Of a stretch of 64,000 bases of DNA, positions 23,801 to 35,800 are shown in pieces. A program made the position numbers and the translations under genes. The notes below the pieces were generated by a model that saw only the letters and a program-made list of their open reading frames with translations, ran no database searches and was not told the DNA's origin. How positions within the stretch are numbered: position 1 is the stretch's first letter; the number at the start of each line of letters is the position of its first letter. Source of the stretch: Galbula dea (Eukaryota > Chordata > Aves > Piciformes > Galbulidae); NCBI GenBank assembly GCA_013399015.1, contig VWZX01006232.1, forward strand, positions 80,743 through 144,742. Reading direction: 5' to 3'.

Positions 23801-26800
23801 AACCTTTTCAAGCCAAGTTTTGCTTACCGAAGTAATTGACCAAAACTCCTCCGACCATAGCCCCACATCCTCTGCCCAGACCCAAGTGGAGACCTTGCAG
23901 GATTCCCTGGGCTGATGTTCTCAGTTCTGGTGGCACTGCTGCACTAAGGTATGAAATACAAGCTGCCCATATAGCTGCATGTGTGACACCTGGAGAGAAA
24001 AAAACATTGGGAGGAGGTGAGGGTCTGCAGCAAACCAACACAAGGTCAGAGCAGCCACATTCATCAGCTGGAGTGGGGATTGGAGAAAGACAACAAAATC
24101 CCTTCACTGGCTAATGTCTGTGAAGTACAAATCAGCTTCTGGTAATGTGATACTGGCAACAAAGCCACAGGGACACGTGCAGACTCCTTCTGTGGAGCCT
24201 GTCAATAGCTCTTTCTCCCTCTAAGATGTCCTCACTTTTCTTCTTGAGACAGAGTCCCTGGGAAGACTGGACAAAGTGCCTTCAAAGCCTCTCTGCCACA
24301 TTCCTCATCCCTTCAAGACTGACCCTCCCCTTTGAAACACGGTCCCAACTTCATAAGCTGCAGGCACTTAAAGCACTGATGCCTCTCAGAAGTCTCCTTC
24401 CTGCCACAATCAAGGCAGTGCAAAGGTCCTAAAATCCAAGCAGCACCAGAGATATCCATGTCATTGCAGAGGCAAGAATTAATCCCCTCCTGCCCTTCTC
24501 ACTCCCCCTGAAACCAACCACCTCCAAGCAAACTTTCTGAACTCAACACCAACATGCTCTGCATTTAGCAGGGGAGAAAACCACACAGGCTTCTCAGGGT
24601 GGGCCAGAAATGCTGATTTTCATGCCTGCTGTTCAGAAGCAGAGGCACCATGGCCTTCCTCCTGCTGTGACTGCATCTTGTGTAGGCACTGCCTTACGCT
24701 GCTGCTGCCACCTTGCCTCTCACCCACTCCTGTTCCAGAGACCGAGCGCAGCAGAGGTCCTTGCTGCTATAAATAACAGCCACTTGGCCAAGACAAGCCC
24801 CAGCTCCCCAGCACTGATTCTGGAAGACTCTCTCTGGCATGTGCCTAGAGAATGTCCTGAGTTGGAAGGGACCCATAAGGATTATCAAGTCCAACTCCTG
24901 TCTATGCACAGGACATCCCCAAAAATCACAGCGTGTCTCTAAAAGCATTCTTCAAATGCTCCTTGAATTGTCAAGCCTTGGAACGTTGACTACTTCCCAC
25001 CACCTTCTGGGTGAAGAACCTTTTCCTAATACCCAACCTAACCCTCTTCTGGCACAGCTTCATGCTGTTCTCTTGGGTCCTGTCACTGCTCACCAGAGAG
25101 GAGATCAGCTCCTGCCCCTCCTCTTCCCCTTGTAAGGAAGTTACAGACCATGATGATGCCTACCCTGAATTTTCTCTTCCCCAGGTCAAACAAACCAAGT
25201 GACCTCAGTCATTCCTCATATGGTTTCCCCTCTAGAACCTTCACCATCTTTGTGGCCTCCTTTAGATACTCTTCAACAGCTTCATGTCCTCCTTATATTG
25301 TGGCACCCTTAGAACTGCACCTCCCTTGACCAGCTACTAGCAACACAGTGCCTGATGCACCCCAGGACACAGTTGGCCCTTTTGGCTGCCAGGGCACACT
25401 GATCAAACTCCTGTTCAACTTGCCATTGCCAACCCCCAGATGCCTCCCTGTGGGACTGCTCTCCAGCCTCTCAGCCCCAAGTCTCTACATACATCCAGGG
25501 TTGCCCCATTTTTTTGTAGTACAGGGCTGAAATGTTTGTTGGGGTTTTTTTTGCCCTTGTGCAGAAGGAGGACAGCTAAGGGGCAAGAGAGTGAATGACC
25601 ATCAGCACACAGGAAGAGGCTGCAGGTCTGGTCCTTGAGCACCTGTGTGGTGAGTTTCCTGTGGAGTGGGGAAGAACAGCATAGAAAAAGGCAGGGCTGT
25701 GGCCAAGCTGGAAAAAGCAAAACAGTTTTGTAGCTCATCACACATTAAACAGGCCTGAACTATTTTACCACCCTCAGATTGAGTGGGAATTTTTTTTTTC
25801 TTGCTTGAGTGGTATTAAAAATAGTCCTTACAGCTTAGCTCTACTGCCTTGGGTTTAGAAAAAAAGTGTTGGCACAACTGATGATTCAGTCAACATGTTT
25901 CTGTCCTCTGCACTTGACTTATTCATGAACAGTTGGACACTCAGTAATTCCTGAGGCATTTAGACTGAAGACTCTTAAGAAAACACATGGTTTTGTAACA
26001 CACTCAGGGCATAACTTGGATTCTGCTCAGTTGTAAAATGATAAACAGCACTGTATGGGATTGAAACAGGTCAGGTATAGACATGTTAGAGAACCACAGT
26101 TCAATTTCATTCCAAATCTAAACTTCTCAGGTTTTGTGTTTCTAAAAGGCCACATTCAAACATGGCAGAGCTGGTTTTGGCAATAGTGCATCACCTTGCT
26201 AAAAAATAAGAACAACTTGCACCAGGATGAGTGCATTTTAGCTCATCCCATGCAGTTTAAGGCTTTAAAACTCACAGATCTTCCATGCAAAAAGCTGAGA
26301 GTTTTAAAACTCACTGAGTATCTACTTTTCCTTACTGCACACTCATGTATGCATTGGAAATAGCAACCAAGAACTGTTGCTATAACAAAGCAAAGTTGGG
26401 TTTTGTTTTAGAAAGGATATCAAGGAACACAAAACATTCAGTTTTATCAGCTATTAAAGACCAAGTCAAGTTTTAAAGCCAGGCAAATCAAAACCACACC
26501 AGAAATTATTTGAGCCATCAAGCACAATACCACTGGATTTGTTTGAAAACAAAAGGCCATAACTTAACCAGCAGGTTCTGGGATGTTTTCATCTTTGTTA
26601 GGTAATCCAGAGAGAACAAAGTGCTCCCAGTTCCTCTAAAACCAAATTCTTATCTTTAAAACAGCTTGTTTCACTTGCCTTTAAAGGGATGGCCTTTCTA
26701 TTTTTAATTCTTTTAGTGTATGTATATTACTAATGTGATTTTTTTGTTACAATTGTTTATACAACAGTGACTACTTGAAACACTTTTTACACTAACTTTT

Positions 26801-29800
26801 AGAAGAAGTCTGGTCTGGATTACTGCTAACCACAATTCTTCTCAAAATAAGAAGAATTTCTTATTTCTTATTCTGCCTGGCAGGGACACCTTCCACTAGA
26901 TCAGGTTGCTCAGAGCCCCATTCAGCCTGGCCTTAAAAACTTCCAGGGATGAGGCTTCCACAGCCTCTCTGGGCAACCTGGTTCCAGTGTCTCACCACCC
27001 TAACAGTGAAGAATTTCCTCCTAATATCTAATCTAAATCTACCCTCCTCTAGCTTACACCCATTCCCCCTAGTCCTATCACCACCTGACATCCTAAAAAG
27101 CCCCTCCCCAGCTTTCTTGTAGGCCCCCTTCAGATACTGGAAGGCCACAAGAAGGTCTCCTCAGAACCTTCTCTTCTCCAGACTGAACAGCCCCAACTCT
27201 CCCAGTCTGTCCTCATAGGAGAGGTGCTCCAGTCCTCTGATCACTCTTGTGGCCCTTCTCTGGGCTTGCTCCAGCACTCCCATATCCCTCTTGGAATAGG
27301 GGCTCCAGAACTGGATGCAATATTCCAGGTGGGGGCTGTTCACTACACACACACACATATATAGCTGTTCACTACACATATAGTTGTTTAAATAGTTGTT
27401 CACTACATATATATAGTGACTTTACTTGCTAAAACCACTAACCACCATTCCACCACCTGGACTCTAGTTCCACCAAGTGTAACAACCTCAGTGCCATGCT
27501 TAAAATAATAATGTTTAGCAGTCTTAGGATAACTTACATAGAAACCAAGAGGTGAAGATCTGGGGAGAGGCACAGGGAAATATAGCCTAATTATTGCCAG
27601 GTAAACCCCAAAGTTTTGGCTCCCTAGATATAAGTGTGTGCTGGAGGATGAGTAGGAGACACTTCCCAGAACAGTCCTTGTTTTGGAGTTTGTGGGCTAA
27701 CTCCCAAGTGAAAATAGCTCATTTTCAGGTTATCAATTTAGAAAACTCACATTATGCAAATTGGTGAGTTTAAGTCTCCTCATTTATTCCTTTGAGGGTG
27801 CAATGCACTTAAAGAGTCCTCCTCCTCCCAGTTACAGACAGCAGCTGAAACACAGCATGGTTCCTGTTACAATCCTGTTACAAATCCTGTTACAATCAAT
27901 AGATGCAGTCTGCAGAGGTCTCTCTCCATGCCCTTTAGCATGAAGGTTAGAAAAGAGCTCTAAGATCATCCAACTTTTAACCTGGCACTGCCAAGTCACC
28001 ACTAAGCCATGGCCCTCAGCACCACATCTACATGTTTTGAACCCCTCCAAGGCTGGTGACTCCAGCACTGCCCTAGGCAGCCTCTTCCAATGCCTAACCA
28101 CTCTCCCAGGGAAGAAACTGTTCCTAATATCCAACCTCAAAACCTCCTCCCTTTCAGGGGCTGGGGTTGTGTGTGTGTTTTGTTTTTCACTTTCTCATTT
28201 GCTGACTATAAATAAGTGCAAACAGCAAAATTAAGCCAAGTGCAGCTGATTCAGCAGTGGCTACATAAAGTTTGGCAGATAAATTTATAAGACAGGATTA
28301 TTTTGAAGATCCTTGGGTTTTTTTCTTTAAATCTTGATTACTTATGATTACAGGACACAAAAACCCCCACCAAAACACCTCCCTCCCAGCCTTGCTCTAC
28401 AAGAAAACCTACACATTAAGCAATTCAGATTGGAATTTCAGTTGAATAAAAACAAGATTCAAAGTGAAAGAAACTTCTTTCTCAGCCTTGACTATAGGAT
28501 ACTTCCAGGCACAAATTTATGGCTGTATTGGTGTGAGACAAAGGTTGTTTTTCCCCCCTATATTTTGAGTTGAGGTATCTTTAAAACAGGATTACCTAGA
28601 AGGTAATACCCAAAGCTTTGCATTCATCCCTTGTTCTCTCCAGATGTTTAAGCAGGTAAGAGTACAACACATCCACATTCTTCAGGGTCTTTGCAGCTAT
28701 TTCACATTCTAACACAAGTATCAATTCAATAGTTGTGGTTCAGAGTTTTTTTTAACAACTAAATTCAGAAGTTTGCTGTTGTGGCAGCAACAATAAACTG
28801 GTTTTGTTGGCAGGTAGGGAAGGAGCCAGGAAACAGATTTCTTTCTGTGTGTATGTGGAGATCCATACTGTGCTTTCCAATGGCAATTTTATAACTTAAG
28901 TTAAATCTACCCTGCCAAGATTTCTGTAAATAGCAGGAAAAGTTAATGAAACTAGAAATTCTGCTGGACACAGCAGAGTAAAACTTCTAAGTATCATCTG
29001 TTGACAATTTTCTAAGTAGTAATGTGTAAAGCCAAAATGCTGGCCTCAGCAAAGAGGGTGCAATTACTTTTAAAGGCAGGGAAAACATCTTCTGCATTTA
29101 AATCAACTATTCTCTTGCAAGCTTGCAAACCCAAACACTTTATTGCTCTTCACATATGAAGAACCAGGAAGCAAAACAGTTTAGCTTTTCCCTGGTTTTG
29201 AGAAGGGATACTCACTACAGGGACATGACATGAAAAAAGGTCATAAAATGTAAGACAGAACTACTTACACTTTAACAAAGCAATGAAGGTCTTACAGGCT
29301 TCTTTGACAACATGACTTAAATTACCTGTTACAGACCACACCTCTGTCCTTCTAATTAAATTGAAGGGCAAGTATCTCAAAACAGCTCTATTAGCACAGA
29401 CCAGGTTATTAAAAGGAACTTCTATTAAAAAAAGAAACTTCTACAGTCTAAAGGTTTTGACTGAACAATTCCACTTAAAAACTACAACATATTTTAACAG
29501 ACAGAATGATCCAGATGCTGTTCTCTGGGGTTTGCTTTGGTTTTTTTAAGGTATCTTTTCAAGAACCACAACCTTTTGCACTTCATGAAGCTCCCATTTA
29601 CCACCAAACAGGATTTGCAGTAGGTGTGTACCCAGCTCCTGCTTCTCTCTCTTTGTTTAGTTAAAGGGTGTGTTGGTTCTGTTTGACTAAACAGAGAACT
29701 GTGCAGGATCCCATGCAAAGCAACCCTGCTGACATCAACCCTTTCCCCAAGCTAAACAAACAGGAATGTTTTATGAACCTGGCTATTCTGGGAGGGGAAA

Positions 29801-32800
29801 AAAGAAAGATGATAATAAGAGAAATACCAGGTTTTAACTTCATCACAGTTCACTTGAAGACAAGGTAAATGGAAGCACCACCCTGGCTTACCTTGAAGCA
29901 CTTCCATTGGCAGAACAGTCCAAGCATTCTCCAGGTAGGAGACGTAAATGTATCGAGCTGTGTTACAGGCAAGGCCAATATACAGCACTCTAAAGGGAGT
30001 GAGGGAGAGAGAAGTCAGGACAGTTTGCACTTGGTTTGTATGCTGGAATACACCTGGCTCCTTCAGAAATCATTTGCATCTGCACAGTTTGCCAGCACAA
30101 AAGACATCTCACACCCAAATGTATCTTGCCCACTCCAAAGACACACTCAAACCAAGGCTAAAGTTAAGACTCTCTTCAAAATCCTAATGGAAGCAAAAAT
30201 ATCAAAGGGCCAGCAGATCCAGAAAGCCTTTAACTGAGCTCTGTAGTTCCAGAGAGACCTTTTCTTCCACATCCCTTCCAAAGCATCTTCTTTCTCAATC
30301 AGAGGTTCATTGAGAGTTTTGAAGTGTCAATTCAGAGGTTTGTTCTTCCATCTGAATGCAAGCCTGCTGCAGGTTTGGATGAATTCATTTCACCCCAATT
30401 AATAGAAGTTGATAGTCCCAGTATCTGCAAACTGCTCAGAACTCCTCTAAAAACACATCCCACAGAAGCAATATGGTTTATAACAACATGCCTCAGGATA
30501 AAACTTCACCATCCTGTTGAAAAGCAGCAGATGCTGCAGCTCAGAATGAAGAGGAAAAAAAGCTCTTGTAACAGTTTTTAAACAATGAAGCACAAAGGCT
30601 ATTTGTGCAGTGCCTTTCCCATGGCACAATTAACCTCATGTCTTTTCCCTTCCAGCCTTCAGATCTAGTTTAGCTTACCTCTTGGGGTGCTTATTCATCC
30701 AACTAACTTTCTCTTATTTTTAGATGCATCTCAGGAAACAAAGATTTAGTTCAAAACATGTTTTCAGCTGGAGAAAAAAAATGCTATTGCAACTTTTCAG
30801 GGTTTTTGTCAGGGGCAAGGATAAGTTGTTGTCCAAATATGGCTTCCTGGTTGACCCCTAGTTCAGCACAAATGAAATAAGTACAATTAAGGTGTAAATA
30901 TAGACACTGAAAGGGCTCATTATGCTTTGCTATTCTACAAAAGCAGACTGAGATTTATCTGGAGTGAGATGCAACCATAAAAATGCAGCATCTTGTTAAC
31001 ATTTCAGTCTCCAAATACACATGTTGCCAGGTAAGAAAAAAACCAAACCAGCAGCACAGTTTTCATCATATCAGTGATACAGTCAAAATTATCAATGTTG
31101 GGCATTTCACAAACTACATGGATTGAGAGAAGACAGCACCTTCTACTTCCAACAAGTCTGACAAGCTTGCAGGAAGTTCCTCCCTGCCCAGTCACACATC
31201 CCAAGCTGCTTCCAGGTTAAGTGGAAGATCCATGGATAGCTGGTTTAAGCTGCCTTTAGGTAACACAAGCCCAAGAATTCATTGAAGAAAATATGGGAAG
31301 CCATGAAAAAGAGCAGTATTCTACAATAAAAAGAACAAATTGTTCTTTGGGCTACCCATTATAAATTTCATCTCCCCCTTTAATTAATCCCTTTGGCTCC
31401 AAACAAGCAACTTAGTTCCTTCCATAGCCACAACTTAATGTCATCCTTCTGTACAGGCACATTTCTGAAGTGGTTTAGGACACAAAAGGTAAGCAAACAT
31501 ACAAGGTCTGCAGGCTCCTTTCTTCATTCCCCTCCTAGTAAGTAAGGCCCAGGGTGATGCACACTCCTGGGGATCCAAAGGAGTCACTTCACCATACACT
31601 TGTTTTTCCTCATCAGCAGTACAGACACATCCAGGTCTCTGTTTAGGATCAGTTCTTGCCAGCTTAGTTTCACTTCTGTGCAGCAAAAACTTTGCCTGTG
31701 CACCAAGAACTTTCTTCCCAGCTCAGCTGCTCCCTACCACAGCCCAGAGATGTGAAGAGGTCTCCTCCTGCTCCACAGTTTTTTCCATCACCACTATCCC
31801 ACTTGGCTACCTGTGCTTTGCTGCCATGTTACACTTGCAGAAGGATCTGGCTTCAGAGTTTAAGAGCAGCAATTTAGTCAGGTTGTACCTTTTAATGTGT
31901 TAGAATATGGGCAGAGTTTTAGGTACATTACAGTTTAGGAAGTGGTTTATAATTCTGCTTTTGGAGGGGGATGTCACATGAGAACTCTCCTGTATTTACA
32001 GAGGCTTTTCAAAAGTGCACTTATTATTAATACTAACTTAGGCTCTTTATCAGACCTAAATGGAAAATATAACCAGATGTTCCTTCTGAACCCTACATGC
32101 AGCATCCACAGAGACACCATATTCCATTTCTAGGTTAAACATTTGAAGCATTGAATCTGTATTTATGGTAAGGAGACTAAGGTGTTTACAGCCATGACTA
32201 CTAGCCTCTGCTTCCCAAAAAAACTGACATGCTGGGGTTGTGGTCAGAAAAACCACAATCAAGCTTAACCTCAAGGAGGAGGTTCTCTTCAGAGATTAAT
32301 ATCACCTTCCTAAACTCAATGGCAGTTATGAGAGCTGCAACAGTACATACCAGTCAACAATAGTGTCTAAATATTTGATAGTCAGTTTTGTATGCTTTCC
32401 ATCCTCATGTCCACTCAAAGAACTTGTGGCTTTCACCTTCTGATGACTTACTTGGGTTTCAGTCTTTTTTTCTACTCTGGCAGCTCTCAGAAGGTGGCTG
32501 GAGGAGGCAAGGCACAGAACCACCCTTCTAACACCTGCAATATTCCCTTCCCTCCTGAATCTGTACCATCAGAGAAGAGCTTTCTAGCTGAACTGATCAC
32601 TGTCCTTACTCCAGATTCATCAGTGACCTGCAAATCCACAACATTAGGAACACTAGCAACATGTACACCATGTTTGAACAGGAATGCTAACAAAAGTCAG
32701 AAACCAGGCACTTTAATCAGCACATGTTTAAAATACCTGGACAGTAATTGATTTGTTAACAAAAAAAACCCACACTGTGAAAACATTTTGCCTCCCCTTG

Positions 32801-35800
32801 AACAAACTATACATCATACAGAGTTCCAAACATCCAAGGAGAATGAGAACCAGGAGGAGACATCTCCTCAGCTGTGATGACTAAACAGAAGGAAGCACTA
32901 GATAACATTAAACCATGACTAATGTGCATTTCCCAGGTGTAGATACCAAGAATGTTGTTTCACTGCAAACAAGACCTAGTGCTTAAATGACTTAATCTCA
33001 ATCCAATCTTGGTTTCATAGGCTTAACAGTGCAAAGGACCTCAGCCTGTACATCACCTCTCCTTTTCCATGGCCATTGTTTTTCATCCCTTTCTATTTCC
33101 TTTTCTTCACAGCCCTATTATTCTTTTGCATTTTGTTCTTTCTCTAGCTGAACCTAAGCCTGAATTTTGTACTCTAACAATATACATTAAAAGAGCATAC
33201 CCAAGCTATCTTTAGCTATCAAGAGTGTGATCTGTTCTCACCACTCCTCCATCATCATATCCTTCCTCCAGTCTTTGCATGCAAGGTGTCATATGTTCTC
33301 ATACTAATTATTGTCAAAGTCAGAGATGAAAAGACTGACTCCAAGTAAAGAGATCTTCCTCAGCTTAAAGGAGGAAAAATCCATCCTTTAAGTAACCTTT
33401 CAAGTTATCATGCTAAGCATCTCAAGCATTTTTAGTGGAGGTTGAATGGATCAAAAAATTTATCCCAGTAGAAGCAAACCAAAAAACCAAAGAGCAAAAC
33501 AGGGAACTGCTGGAGAGAGTCTAGCAGAGCCTAGGAATATGCTGAGGGGACTGGAGCAATCTCTGGGAGGAGGAAAGGCTGAGGGATCTGGGACTGGTTA
33601 GACTGGAGAAGAGCAGACCCAGAGGGGAGCTGCTCAATGCTGAGCAAGAGCTGAAGGGTTGGGGCAAGAGGCTGGGGCCAGACTCTGCTCAGTGGTGCCA
33701 GGGACAGGAAACTGGGGCACTGGGAACAGACTGGAATCCAGGAAGTTCCATCTAAACATGAGGAAAAACTTGTTTGTTGTGAGGGTGCCAGAGCTCTGGC
33801 CCAGGCTGGCCAGAGAGGTTGTGGAGTCTCCTTCTGTGGAGAGATTCCAACCCCAGCTGGAGATGATCCTGGACAACCTGCTGTGGGTGACCCTGCTTTA
33901 GCAGAGGATTTGGACTAGGTGATCCCCAGAGGTCCCTTCCACTTCCCACCATGATTCTGTGAAAACCACAGAACAGAATGCACAAGAAGAACAGCTTAAT
34001 AAAATATTTTTACCTCACAAACTGTATAAATAGAAACAGGGCATTTGGAAAGGACATGATGCCAACAGCACCCAGTGCTCTGTGCTCAGTTGCACAGACT
34101 ACTTGAGTAAATCAAAACCAAACAAACAAACAACCCCAAACCAAAAAAATCCCTTTTCTACTTCATTAACTCAGGGGCCTCTCTTGCTTTCCTCCCCTGA
34201 GCTTTTTGGAAGAATAGTGAAGGGATCTACAACATGCAGAAGTTAGGTCCACTGTGAATTTAGTGGAAAACAGTGTTCACTAACATGCTGGAAAGTAGTT
34301 TGCCTGACACAAGACAAGAAGTAAGGGGGAAGCCCTGTGCAGCCATGTCACTTCAGGAGCAACTAAAGGATGAGAGCAAGGAACTGAACTGCTAAGTGAC
34401 ACTACCAGGCTGCAACCTCATTCTGCCAACACCCAGAGTCTGCTTACAAGGGCATGTGCACAAGAGGTGCCCACCTCACTTCTTCATCTCCTCCACCCCT
34501 TCAGTGTGCAAGCGATGCCTTTCCAGGCTACTGTGGAAGCAAAAAACTGCCCCCACCCTGCAAGAAGCAGGAGGTTTCCAGAACATTGCTACTTACAGGG
34601 GGGAAAAAATGTAAAATTAATGGTATTTATACATCAAAACAGACAATCCTTGAGTGGGTGGCAATTTGTTAAGGATCTCTGACAGAACTTTGCAGCAGTC
34701 TTCTGGAATCGTCTGCAATTACGATGCCAGGCATAATGCATGTACTAACATGCAACCCAAATGCACAGGAAGCATTTCAGAGCATTTGAGCATTTTCAAC
34801 TCCTAAAATAATCATAAAAAACTCCTTACCTAAAGCCACATAACTGAGCAGGAACAGGAATTTGAAAATAAAAGGATAAGCCTGAATTTCACTTTGTAAC
34901 ACAAGGCCAAGCCTGAAATTGAAGAGGTTTTGTATAGCTCTTTAATGATTCCTAACATCTTACCTGATATGACCAACCAACTCAATCAGTTTGTGGCTGA
35001 AGAAGTAGGCAGTCAGCTCAGACACATGGCTGAGCACAGAACAAACTCCAAAAAGAGTGGTGGTGCCATTCAGGTCTTCCAAGTGCCAGTAAAGAAAGGT
35101 GAACACAAAGCCATATCCAAAGCCCATGAACCACGCCACGAAGAGCACGGAGCCATACTGGATACTACACAGCAGTTTTATTAGGTCCCAAAAACTGAAA
35201 GATTGTGCCTGGCTCACACTGGTAGGAGTGTTATCAGAGGATTCATTGGAGGTACATCTGTCCACCTGGGAGATTTCTACCTCTTTTCTCTTGTTTTCCT
35301 CTTGGTTGAAGTGCGTGTAATGAAATCGGAACTGGGTGGCCACAACTAATGCCATTGTCATCAGAACACCAAAAACAATGAAAACTATCCTGTAGTTCTT
35401 GTACTCAGGAGCTTTACAGCCTTGACCTTCAATGCTAACTTCTGTATGGGTATAGTCAATGCCAATTCCCACAGAGAGCATGGCCAGCCCCCAGCCCAGA
35501 GAGCCCCACATCCGCTGCAATCCATACCGGTCCCTATGCTTGCCAAGGTACTGCAGAGTTATGGTGTCCACAATAGTGACAGAGGAAGCACTGAAAAATT
35601 CTCCTATGATGACAACCAGCAGGATGAGTAAAAAGATGGCTTCTACTTCTTGCTGATCATAAATGAGCATGGCTTGGTCTGAAGGCATCGGCTTTGTGGT
35701 GATGGCAGCTGGGGTGGTACTTGGAGTCATGTTTCCTGGTGAGACTGGGCTAGTGGTGGTGTTTTTAACAATCAGCTGGGTACTGGTTTCCAGCACAAAC

